Source: Sphingobacterium tenebrionis
GTDB taxonomy: Bacteria > Bacteroidota > Bacteroidia > Sphingobacteriales > Sphingobacteriaceae
DNA length: 64,000 nucleotides
NCBI RefSeq assembly: GCF_037126265.1
Contig: NZ_JAYLLN010000015.1
Coordinates: 8,711-72,710 of the forward strand
Direction of reading: 5' to 3'
Shown: piece after piece, positions 7,071 to 15,109 of the stretch
Layout of the letters: each line of letters begins with the position of its first letter
Numbering within the stretch: position 1 is the stretch's first letter
Made by a program: the position numbers and the translations under genes
Notes under the pieces: generated by a model
The model's input: the letters and a program-made list of their open reading frames with translations, nothing else
Databases searched by the model: none
What the model was told of the DNA's origin: nothing

Positions 7071-9353
7071 TTAGTTATTGTTGTTTTTTTCGTGCTCAAT
7101 GGCATCCACCACCGCAATGGTAACCATGTTCACGATCTCACGAACGGAACTGTCTAATTGCAATACATGGACAGGCTTGTTCATTCCCAATAGGATTGGT
7201 CCTACAGCTTCTGCATTTCCAACTTCCTGTAATAGCTTATAGGCAATATTACCGGATTCCAAATTAGGGAATACCAAGGTATTTGCTGCTTCGCCATTTA
7301 ATGCAGAGAATGGGAAATTAGCGGACAACATTTCTGGGTTCAATGCAAAATTCGCTTGGATCTCACCATCAGCTACGATTTCAGGATGTTCTGCATGAAG
7401 GATCTTCACCGCTTGGCGAACTTTATCGGAAACCGTTCCTTCATTGGAACCAAAGTTGGAGTAGGATAACATAGCAATACGTGGTTTGATATTGAATCGC
7501 TTAACAGCAGAATCCAATAATACCGTAATATCAGCCAATTCCTGTGGTGTTGGGTCTTCATTAACGGTGGTATCACCAAAGAATAAAGGTCCTTTATTGG
7601 TCATCATGATGTACATACCTGCAACACGGCTTCCTGGTTTGGCACCAATCACCTGCAAAGCCGGACGAATCGTAGATGCGTAATTTCTGGTCAATCCAGA
7701 AATCAAGGTATCTGCCTCACCAAATTCAACCATGCTGGCAGCAAAATAGTTTCTATTGGTCATCAATTTTCGGGAATCCAATTTATTGATGCCACGACGT
7801 TGTCTTTTCTTGTAAAGATGCTCTGCATATTTTTCGAAACGTGGCGAGTCAATCTCCGCTTGCGGATCGATGATCTCCACCCCATCCAATTCAAAAGCAT
7901 ATTCTTTGATGATGTTTTGGATCTTCTCTTTGTTACCTAATAAAATAGGGAATGCAATGCCTTCTTCTTTTACGATCTGGGCAGCACGAAGGGTTTTGGT
8001 GTTATCAGCCTCTGCGAATACCACACGTTTAGGGTTGGTTTTTGCTTTTGCAGATAAATTGCGGATGATGCGGTCTTCCTTACCCAAACGTTTATGAAGT
8101 TCTTCCCGGTAGGCATCCCAATCCTCGATGGTCTTACGAGCAACGCCAGAAGCAATAGCTGCTTTAGCAACCGCAATAGATACTTCCGTGATCAAACGTG
8201 GATCGGTTGGTTTTGGGATCACATAATCTTTACCAAAACGGATATTACTTTGGTTATAGGCAATGTTAACCTCTTCAGGTACATTTTGTTTCGCTAATTC
8301 GGCAATTGCGCGAACAGCAGCGATTTTCATGTCTTCATTAATGGCTGTAGCGCGTACATCCAATGCACCACGGAAAATATAAGGGAATCCCAATACATTG
8401 TTCACCTGGTTAGGATAATCGGAACGTCCAGTACCCATGATGATATCATCACGAGTTTCAACCGCTAGATCGTAAGCAATTTCAGGATTTGGATTAGCCA
8501 TCGCCAAAACAATCGGATTACTGTTCATGGTCAATAACATCTCCTTGGTCAATACATCCGCTTTGGATAAACCAATGAAAACATCCGAACCTGCCACGGC
8601 ATCTTCCAAGGAATGAATGTCACGGTCGGTTGCCCATTCTGCTTTTGTTGCATCTAAGTTGTCACGGTCGTTACGGATAACCCCTTTACTATCTAACATC
8701 ACGATGTTCTCTTTTCTTGCACCAACCGCAACATACATGGCTGTACAAGAAATAGCAGCAGCACCTGCACCGTTCACTACGATTTTCACATCAGCAATAT
8801 CCTTACCTTGCAATTCGCAGGCGTTGATCAAGGCTGCACCAGAAATAATCGCTGTACCATGTTGGTCATCGTGCATCACCGGGATGTTCATCTCTGCCTT
8901 TAAGCGTCTTTCAATCTCAAAACACTCTGGCGCTTTGATATCCTCCAGGTTGATCCCCCCGAATGTAGGTTCCAATGCTTTTACGATGTTTACAAATTCA
9001 TCAACATTCTTGGTGTCCAATTCAATGTCAAACACATCGATATCCGCGAAGATCTTAAATAATAGACCTTTACCTTCCATCACTGGTTTTCCGGCCTGCG
9101 CACCGATATCACCTAAACCTAGTACAGCAGTACCATTACTGATAACCGCTACTAAGTTTCCTTTTGCAGTATATTTATATGCATCCTCGCTGTTTTCTGC
9201 AATCGCCAAACAAGGCTCTGCTACACCAGGAGAATAGGCTAATGTTAAATCTCTTTGGGTACTGTGTGGTTTTGTTGGTACAACGGCAATTTTACCTGGA
9301 CGCCCCATAGAATGGTAGGTTAATGCGTCTTTCTTTCTGTTGATGTTACTCAT
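7071..9353 (-). CDS. maeB: NADP-dependent malic enzyme with C-terminal phosphotransacetylase-like domain (MaeB)
   Basis: A 760-residue two-domain protein, the normal size for the MaeB type. The N-terminal part (about 1-430) is malic enzyme, with LTLAYSPGVAEPC, MHDDQHGTAI and the Rossmann motif VVNGAGAAAIS for cofactor binding. The C-terminal part (about 440-760) is homologous to phosphate acetyltransferase and in known homologues acts as a regulatory, acetyl-CoA sensing module rather than an active PTA. It decarboxylates malate to pyruvate with NADPH production. Start at MSNINRKKDALTYH is typical. It is first of a maeB-ruvA-msrC run. Confidence 0.95.
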   Translation of the reverse strand: MSNINRKKDALTYHSMGRPGKIAVVPTKPHSTQRDLTLAYSPGVAEPCLAIAENSEDAYKYTAKGNLVAVISNGTAVLGLGDIGAQAGKPVMEGKGLLFKIFADIDVFDIELDTKNVDEFVNIVKALEPTFGGINLEDIKAPECFEIERRLKAEMNIPVMHDDQHGTAIISGAALINACELQGKDIADVKIVVNGAGAAAISCTAMYVAVGARKENIVMLDSKGVIRNDRDNLDATKAEWATDRDIHSLEDAVAGSDVFIGLSKADVLTKEMLLTMNSNPIVLAMANPNPEIAYDLAVETRDDIIMGTGRSDYPNQVNNVLGFPYIFRGALDVRATAINEDMKIAAVRAIAELAKQNVPEEVNIAYNQSNIRFGKDYVIPKPTDPRLITEVSIAVAKAAIASGVARKTIEDWDAYREELHKRLGKEDRIIRNLSAKAKTNPKRVVFAEADNTKTLRAAQIVKEEGIAFPILLGNKEKIQNIIKEYAFELDGVEIIDPQAEIDSPRFEKYAEHLYKKRQRRGINKLDSRKLMTNRNYFAASMVEFGEADTLISGLTRNYASTIRPALQVIGAKPGSRVAGMYIMMTNKGPLFFGDTTVNEDPTPQELADITVLLDSAVKRFNIKPRIAMLSYSNFGSNEGTVSDKVRQAVKILHAEHPEIVADGEIQANFALNPEMLSANFPFSALNGEAANTLVFPNLESGNIAYKLLQEVGNAEAVGPILLGMNKPVHVLQLDSSVREIVNMVTIAVVDAIEHEKNNNN

Positions 9354-9400
9354 TACAATTTTAGTTTATACTTATATGTGTCGATTATTGCCTGAATAAT

Positions 9401-10831
9401 CTATTTTAATGCATCTAATAATTTAAACATGGCCTGTCTCATCGAGGAGGCTGATCCTTGGTAATTATTTACCAATAAGGAAAAGGTATATTCTTGGCCA
9501 TCGGCAGCTTTTTGATAGCCGGTATAGCCTAATACACCTCCTATAGTCCCGCTTTTCATGGATGTCCCATTCACATTGGGCAAAGATTTTAGAAAATCGG
9601 CATACCAGGTTCTTCCTTTGGCATATTGCATGATCTTGGCCATTGCTTGGGTCGTAACCCGGTTCTGTGGCGATAATCCCGAACCATCAAAGGTATTGAT
9701 TTCACTCGGTGAAATCTTTAATTTATTTTGCCAGAACTTAGCGACCAGATTGGCTGCTTCGCTGGTATTGGTTTTGTTGGCGGAAATGCCTCCAATGACC
9801 TTCAATAGACTTTCTCCATAAAGGTTGATACTCTTTTGGTTGAACCAATGTACAATCTCCATCAACTTCGGAGAATGGTGGGTATGGATCAGCTTTTTAT
9901 TCCCGCTGATCAGGTATTGTGGGTCTCTATTTTTTAAACCTTGAAAGGTGATGATGGTATCCAACACTGCAATGGAATCTTGGGCAAGAACTTCAGAAAG
10001 ATCGTACGCAAGATACAGGGCAGGGTCTGGAACGGATATCTCAATGGTTTTCTTCAGGTCACTTCCGTAGGTCCCTCTTAAATAGATCGTATTGGAATAG
10101 GGAGCAGAATAGGCATATACATTATCTCCCGAACCCACATTCCCAGTGCTTACCTGGTTGATCATCTGGAAAAATGGAGGCGTTTTTACAGGTTGAAGAG
10201 TTGCCGGTTGGCCAGGTCTAGATGGACTGAAATTGATGCCCAATTTGTTTTCCTTCCAATTCAGGCCTGATACACCTGCTCCATAGTAATTGCCGATATC
10301 GGTCCACATCCAAGTGCCCGGTACATCATATCCATTATAAAGTTGGTCATTGGCAATAATACTTCCTGCTATCTGTTTGATTCCCAGTTTAAGAATGGCC
10401 TCTTTCCATTTGGAAAGGATAGTAGCCGCTTTAGTCTGTTCGTAGCGATCACTACCCAAAGTAGGATCTCCAGAGCCTTCAATAATGATGTCTCCATTCA
10501 ATACACCCAAGGAGTCGACATCTCCAGTAACATAGAGTTTTGTCGGAAAGGTATAGTCCGCGCCCAAAAGTTCGAGGGCGGTTATGGAGGTGATGACCTT
10601 GAGGGTGGATGCTGTAGGCATTCCGATTTTGTTGTTGCCATCAAAAACCACTTCGCCGGTTTTCGCGTTGATGACCGTTAAAGAAGCCAAGCCACTTTGA
10701 AGGGCAGGGCTTTTTTGGAAAGTCTGAAAGGCAGATTGGATTTTTGGTTTAATCCCTTGGCCCAACACCGGAGCTGTACCCAGCACAGTGACCAATGTCA
10801 GCATCGAAAAAAATGAAAAAAATCTTCTCAT
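9401..10831 (-). CDS. dacB: D-alanyl-D-alanine carboxypeptidase/endopeptidase, PBP4 type (DacB)
   Basis: A serine peptidase of family S13. I place the start at the ATG at 10831, giving MRRFFSFFSM and a clear signal peptide cut near GQG; an ATG 39 bases upstream (10870) would put 13 extra residues ahead of the signal. With the chosen start (476 residues) the three penicillin-binding motifs are S75-TLK, S334-IN and K426-SGT. The enzyme acts in the periplasm on peptidoglycan stem peptides. The family's large inserted domain lies between motifs one and two. It is divergent from the aminopeptidase P gene. Confidence 0.92.
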   Translation of the reverse strand: MRRFFSFFSMLTLVTVLGTAPVLGQGIKPKIQSAFQTFQKSPALQSGLASLTVINAKTGEVVFDGNNKIGMPTASTLKVITSITALELLGADYTFPTKLYVTGDVDSLGVLNGDIIIEGSGDPTLGSDRYEQTKAATILSKWKEAILKLGIKQIAGSIIANDQLYNGYDVPGTWMWTDIGNYYGAGVSGLNWKENKLGINFSPSRPGQPATLQPVKTPPFFQMINQVSTGNVGSGDNVYAYSAPYSNTIYLRGTYGSDLKKTIEISVPDPALYLAYDLSEVLAQDSIAVLDTIITFQGLKNRDPQYLISGNKKLIHTHHSPKLMEIVHWFNQKSINLYGESLLKVIGGISANKTNTSEAANLVAKFWQNKLKISPSEINTFDGSGLSPQNRVTTQAMAKIMQYAKGRTWYADFLKSLPNVNGTSMKSGTIGGVLGYTGYQKAADGQEYTFSLLVNNYQGSASSMRQAMFKLLDALK

Positions 10832-10959
10832 AGCTAGCAAATATCGTAATCTACTAAACAAGTAGTGCATTAAAAGTGTAAAATTTCAAATCTATGATTA
10901 AGGTAATGTATTAATTAAGAGAGTTTTTATAACTTGCGTGGAATATTAAAAATTACATA

Positions 10960-12735
10960 ATGAATCACATCGAAAAATTAGCTTCCATCCGGGAGCAGAT
11001 GAAAGAAAAAGGTGTAGATGCCTATATTATCCCATCCTCTGACCCACATATCAGTGAGTATCTTCCAGACCGATATAAATGTATTGCTTGGACATCCGGA
11101 TTTACCGGTTCGGCAGGTACATTGGTGATCACCGCAGATTTTGCAGGTCTTTGGACAGATTCACGCTATTTTGTTCAGGCTGGAGAGCAGTTGGAAGGGA
11201 CAGGATTTGAATTGGTGAAACTTCAGGTACAGGGAAAACCAGAATATGCTACTTGGCTTGCAAAACAATTAAAAGAAGGCGATACTGTTGCTTTTGATGG
11301 TAACCTGGCAGCCGTGGCGGTCGCTCAGGCTGTTCAACAGGAACTACAACCCCTAGGAATCCATGTAAATGGACATTTAGATCTGTTGGATCCGATCTGG
11401 GAGAATAGACCAGCATTGCCTTTGGAAAAAGCCTATTTGTTGGATGAAAAAACAACAGGTCAATCGACGGCTTCAAAAATCGAGGCCGTTAAAGCTAAAT
11501 TGAAAGATAAACGTGTAGATAACCATTTGGTTTCATCCTTGGATGACCTTGCTTGGTTATTGAACATCCGTGGTAATGATGTGCATTGTAATCCGGTGGT
11601 ATTGGGCTTCTTCCTGATCCAAGCGGATAAAAACACCCTTTTCATTGCTGATGGAAAACTTTCGAATGAAGAGGTAGCATCATTGAATGCTTCGGGGGTA
11701 CAAGTAGAGGATTATGAAAAGGCATTTGATGCGGTGAAGTCTATTTCCAACGGTAGAATTTTGTTGGATACCAAACGCACTTGTTTTGCGTTTTATGATG
11801 CTGTTGCTGATGGGGTTGAAATTGTAGAGGAGACCAATCCATCCACTAACCTGAAAACGGTTAAGAATGGGGTAGAGATCGAACATACACGCAATGCCAT
11901 GGTGAAAGATGGTGTTGCTCTGACCAAATTCTTTAAGTGGTTGGAAGAGGAAGTCGGCAAAGGTGAATTGACCGAGATTTCCATTGCTGAGAAATTGCAA
12001 GGATTTCGCGCAGAAAATGATGGTTTTGTGGATATTTCTTTTGATACCATTGCCGGTTATCTGGAGCACGGTGCTTTGCCACATTATAAAGCGACCGAAG
12101 AAAGCAATGCTACACTAAAACCAGAAGGACTATTATTGGTGGATTCCGGAGGTCAATATAAGGATGGAACAACGGATATTACGCGTGTTGTTTCTCTTGG
12201 AAATATTAAAGCGGAGGAGAAAACAGATTATACCTTGGTGCTGAAAGGAACTATTGAAGGTTCTCAGGCAATCTTTCCAAAAGGTACAAGGGGATATTCG
12301 ATTGATGCGATTACGAGACGTCCAATTTGGGAGCAATTGCGTAATTATGGACATGGGACAGGTCATGGGGTAGGTTTCTTTTTGAATGTGCATGAAGGTC
12401 CACAGGTGTTCAATATGGCTGCGATTGATATCCTGATTGAAGAGGGCATGATTACCTCTATTGAACCGGGATTATATCGTGAAGGTCAATATGGTATTCG
12501 TATTGAGAATTTGGTGTTATCGAAAGCGGTTGAAAGCAATTATTTTGGCGATTTCATGGATTTTGAGACCTTGACGATCTGTTATATTGCTACGGATTTA
12601 GTGGATAAAACTTTATTGGATCAAAAGCATATTGATTGGTTGAATAGGTACAATGCTTGGGTATTTGAGAAATTAAGCCCGAAATTGGATGAAGAACATG
12701 CTGCTTGGTTGAAGGAGAAAACGTTAGCTATTTAG
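10960..12735 (+). CDS. Xaa-Pro aminopeptidase (aminopeptidase P, M24B, three-domain form)
   Basis: A 591-residue aminopeptidase P resembling the long three-domain form. Two creatinase-like N-terminal domains cover about 1-310 and the pita-bread catalytic domain about 315-530. Metal ligands are visible: VDSGG (Asp395), DGTTDITRV (Asp406), the HGTGHGVG loop (His465, His469) and the glutamates of SIEPGLY and IRIENLVL. A C-terminal extension ending WLKEKT matches the APP C-terminal domain. It removes N-terminal residues preceding proline, using two manganese ions. No signal peptide, so cytoplasmic. A hairpin terminator follows at 12789-12829. Confidence 0.93.
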   Translation: MNHIEKLASIREQMKEKGVDAYIIPSSDPHISEYLPDRYKCIAWTSGFTGSAGTLVITADFAGLWTDSRYFVQAGEQLEGTGFELVKLQVQGKPEYATWLAKQLKEGDTVAFDGNLAAVAVAQAVQQELQPLGIHVNGHLDLLDPIWENRPALPLEKAYLLDEKTTGQSTASKIEAVKAKLKDKRVDNHLVSSLDDLAWLLNIRGNDVHCNPVVLGFFLIQADKNTLFIADGKLSNEEVASLNASGVQVEDYEKAFDAVKSISNGRILLDTKRTCFAFYDAVADGVEIVEETNPSTNLKTVKNGVEIEHTRNAMVKDGVALTKFFKWLEEEVGKGELTEISIAEKLQGFRAENDGFVDISFDTIAGYLEHGALPHYKATEESNATLKPEGLLLVDSGGQYKDGTTDITRVVSLGNIKAEEKTDYTLVLKGTIEGSQAIFPKGTRGYSIDAITRRPIWEQLRNYGHGTGHGVGFFLNVHEGPQVFNMAAIDILIEEGMITSIEPGLYREGQYGIRIENLVLSKAVESNYFGDFMDFETLTICYIATDLVDKTLLDQKHIDWLNRYNAWVFEKLSPKLDEEHAAWLKEKTLAI

Positions 12736-12741
12736 TTTTTG

Positions 12742-12773
12742 AGTATTTAGTAGTGAGTATTTAGTATTTAGAC
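12742..12773 (+). repeat. AGTATTTAG short direct repeat
   Basis: Just after the aminopeptidase stop codon the motif AGTATTTAG occurs at 12742 and 12756, with a further GTATTTAG at 12764. A related stretch occurs on the opposite strand at 27611-27640, also next to the CTCGCAATGACG repeat, so the two may belong to one composite element. Confidence 0.6.
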
Positions 12774-12788
12774 ACTACAAGCGAACAG

Positions 12789-12829
12789 AACAGGCTGAAT
12801 CATGATAAATGGTTCAGCCTGTTATTTTT
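12789..12829 (+). terminator. Rho-independent terminator after aminopeptidase P
   Basis: Perfect 11-base arms AACAGGCTGAA (12789-12799) and TTCAGCCTGTT (12813-12823) around a 13-base loop, followed by ATTTTTG. It lies 54 bases after the stop codon. Confidence 0.8.
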
Positions 12830-12840
12830 GTCAACCATCC

Positions 12841-12986
12841 CGTCATTGCGAGGAGGCACGACGAAGCAATCTTTCTCCCTGTCATCCTGAGCGAAGTCGA
12901 AGGATCTGTACGCTGGCATACGAACAGATGGTTCGACTCCGCTCACCATGACATGCGGGAAGATTGCTTCGTTCCTCGCAATGACG
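12841..12986. repeat. Nested palindromic intergenic repeat element
   Basis: Two inverted pairs are nested. The outer arms are 12841-12872 and 12961-12986 (the second lacks six internal bases); both contain the core CTCGCAATGACG or its complement. The inner arms are 12880-12909 and 12924-12953, each 30 bases with TGTCAT at the outer end and ATCTGT at the inner end, differing at a few positions. The outer core recurs at 27529-27599 and 52150-52223, and an inner-type hairpin at 52038-52110. No reading frame here resembles a protein; it looks like a REP/MITE-type non-coding element. Confidence 0.85.
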
Positions 12987-13055
12987 CTGGCCTCCCAATG
13001 ACGTGGAAAGGACAAGACATTTTGTCTTCAATTTGCAAGCAAGGTATAAGTACCA

Positions 13056-13121
13056 TGTAAGTGAGTTGTAAGTGACTTTTAGCACTTACAACTCACTTAC
13101 AAGTCACTTACACCTCACTTG
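13056..13121. repeat. Helically phased TAAGTG/CACTTA repeat array
   Basis: The first half carries TAAGTG units, the second half their complements. The 19-base arms 13056-13074 and 13083-13101 are perfectly complementary around the 8-base loop ACTTTTAG. To the right, CACTTACA-like units continue with a 10-11 base period up to TCACTTG. The array is within the 506-base gene-free stretch 12736-13241; the remainder (13122-13241) shows only A/T-rich sequence with a weak CTGTTT/AAACAG hairpin near 13179. Confidence 0.75.
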
Positions 13122-13241
13122 AAAAAAGAAAAAAGCAAGCAATCACCTCACCTCAAAAGAAGCTTTTTCTTTAGATCCTGTTTATAAAAAAACAGTTCCA
13201 AATTCTCCTAAGGTCAAATCCTAATTCTCCAAAATTTAATC

Positions 13242-14999
13242 TTATTTTTCCGAAAGCCAGATCCTATTAAACAACACTTCTTTCTCTGCTTGAAAATCAA
13301 CCTGTATCTCCTGCGCCTTATCCATCGAAAATTCACCCAATACCACATCCAAAAACTCCTCCACATACCAATTCTGGTTAGGTTCCACAGTAATCTTTCC
13401 ATTAGGCTTGGCCACTGCCTTCCAAGTTCTGCCATTCGCAGTAATGGTCAGTCCTATATCTTCTTTGGCAGGATTATGTAAAGAAGCCTCTAATTGATAA
13501 TTTCCTGATTTTGGTACATATACTTTCCAGCTCACTTTTTGATTCGCTTTAAGCTTCAAATGATCCGGACTAGTCCCATCAAATCCCTTAAACTCCAGTC
13601 CCTTACTGATCGTGTTTTTGGCATTCAAACTAAATCCTCCAAATGTAGATTCCCCTACGATTTCCTTGTTGATATCCAACTTATCCATCGTCAGCTTGAT
13701 CACTGAAACATAAGGATTAGGTTGATCCCCTGCACAATGTATATGCAATAAAGGGCCATTCTGCTCAAATTTCAATGCCTTGCGACCGGAGGAAGTCAAT
13801 AGTTCCACCTTATTGGGCTTACTGCTTAGCCCAGTTACCCGAAGAATTTTATCCAACGGCCAATTATACACATGCAGATACAATGCACCAGTCTTTTTGT
13901 TCAAGGTGATCTTTCCCCAATCGTGTTGGGAAGACCGAATTTCCAATCCGGTGTTCATATATATCGATTCGCCATAGTTAGCAAGCCATTTCCCCATGGT
14001 CTCTAATCGTTCAATTCCTTCATACGGAACCGATCCATCTGCTCTAGGGCCAATATTTAAGGTATAAGATCCATTCAGGCTCACATTATTGATCAAGGAT
14101 TGGAACAGTTGATTGGTTGATTTCCATTCGTTCTCCAAGGCATTGAATCCCCAGGAATGAGCGATCGTTCCAGGTGTTTCCCAGATATGGGTGGTATAAG
14201 CCGATCCAAATTGGTTATCACCCAATGTTTCGAAGTCCACATGTTCGTTTTCTATAGGTAGCCCCAAACGGGAGTTGATCAGGCAGTTGGGTTGCAGGTC
14301 GTGGATCAGGTTGGCCAATTGGTCCAACTGTTCTTTTTTGATGATGCTTTGTTGGTAGGGGATCCACATGTCAAACCACATCATCTCAATATCACCATAA
14401 TTACTTAGCAACTCCCTGACCTGAGGGATCACTTTTTCTTGCCAATATTGGTTGTATTGAGCATCTGTAACCCTTCCGGTAATTTCCTGGTTATGATTCC
14501 ATGCATATGGATGTTGCCAATCGATCCAATGGGAATAATAGAAACAGAGTTTGATGTTGTGTTTTTTACAGGCTTCAGCAATTTCCTTGATCACATCCCT
14601 ATTGGTCCCACTTAATTTGGGTAGGGAGTAATCACCTACCTTTGTATCCCAAAGGGCAACACCATCATGGTGCTTAGAGGTAATGATGATGTATTTCATG
14701 CCGGCTTTTTTGGCCAGTAACACCCATTCTTCTGGATTGATTTTATCCCAGTCGAATCGTTTGGCAAGCGCTCCGTATTCGGCTTCCCCAATCCGGTTCC
14801 GGTATCGGATCCATTCGGCATAGTTGTTCGGGTGTCTAAGTCTTTCGCCTTTCCAGATCCCTTCCGTGGCACTGTACAGCCCCCAATGAATGAACATACC
14901 GAAGCGGTCGTCTTCTAGCCATTGGGCTTTATTGGGTTGTTGGGCAGAAGTAAATAAACAGTAGCAAATCAGAAACAAAGTACAGATGGCAGATCTCAT
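13242..14999 (-). CDS. Alpha-L-fucosidase (GH29)
   Basis: A 585-residue secreted glycosidase. Residues 1-19 are a signal peptide (MRSAICTLFLI... ending at AQQ). The GH29 TIM barrel spans about 25-350: WLEDDRFGMFIHWGLYS is the family's first strand, ITSKHHDGVALWDTK binds fucose, and EMMWFDMW carries the presumed nucleophile Asp. The Glu acid/base of GH29 varies and I do not assign it. A C-terminal beta-sandwich (about 360-450) and a further carbohydrate-binding-like module (about 460-585) follow. It would remove terminal alpha-L-fucose from glycans in the periplasm. No obvious sulfatase or SusC/D partner is adjacent; fic separates it from the SusCD operon. Confidence 0.9.
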   Translation of the reverse strand: MRSAICTLFLICYCLFTSAQQPNKAQWLEDDRFGMFIHWGLYSATEGIWKGERLRHPNNYAEWIRYRNRIGEAEYGALAKRFDWDKINPEEWVLLAKKAGMKYIIITSKHHDGVALWDTKVGDYSLPKLSGTNRDVIKEIAEACKKHNIKLCFYYSHWIDWQHPYAWNHNQEITGRVTDAQYNQYWQEKVIPQVRELLSNYGDIEMMWFDMWIPYQQSIIKKEQLDQLANLIHDLQPNCLINSRLGLPIENEHVDFETLGDNQFGSAYTTHIWETPGTIAHSWGFNALENEWKSTNQLFQSLINNVSLNGSYTLNIGPRADGSVPYEGIERLETMGKWLANYGESIYMNTGLEIRSSQHDWGKITLNKKTGALYLHVYNWPLDKILRVTGLSSKPNKVELLTSSGRKALKFEQNGPLLHIHCAGDQPNPYVSVIKLTMDKLDINKEIVGESTFGGFSLNAKNTISKGLEFKGFDGTSPDHLKLKANQKVSWKVYVPKSGNYQLEASLHNPAKEDIGLTITANGRTWKAVAKPNGKITVEPNQNWYVEEFLDVVLGEFSMDKAQEIQVDFQAEKEVLFNRIWLSEK

Positions 15000-15054
15000 A
15001 AAATTTGGTTTTATTGTGGCTTACAAGATAATAAAAAGGGGTGCAATATTTCTT

Positions 15055-15062
15055 TATCTTTG
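15055..15062 (+). promoter_or_regulatory. Putative -7 box for the fic gene (TATCTTTG)
   Basis: TATCTTTG matches the consensus TAnnTTTG and lies 47 bases before the fic ATG. No TTG at proper -33 spacing is seen. The gene also has a GGAG Shine-Dalgarno-like sequence 5 bases before the ATG, which is uncommon among its neighbours. Confidence 0.5.
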
Positions 15063-15109
15063 TTATATAAATTGCTTGGTTTATATTAAAATTTAAAAAA
15101 CTGGAGCGT

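Noticed and set aside
8617..9237. 206-codon open frame opposite maeB
   Set aside because: Fully antisense to the conserved malic enzyme part; low-complexity Ser/Ala-rich translation, the shadow of a coding frame.
12841..12986. Insertion sequence
   Set aside because: Only 146 bases long with no transposase frame; better described as a non-coding palindromic repeat.
12809..13085. Open frames on both strands (83, 71 and 67 codons) in the gap after the aminopeptidase gene
   Set aside because: They run across the palindromic repeats; their sequences are translations of repeat arms and show no family match or ribosome site.
13056..13121. Possible CRISPR array
   Set aside because: Units are about 10-11 bases with no unique spacers, and no cas gene is present.
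15000..15109. Toxin-antitoxin pair with a small antitoxin gene ahead of fic
   Set aside because: Only 110 bases separate GH29 and fic, with no reading frame of antitoxin size; inhibition is more likely internal, by the C-terminal helix.
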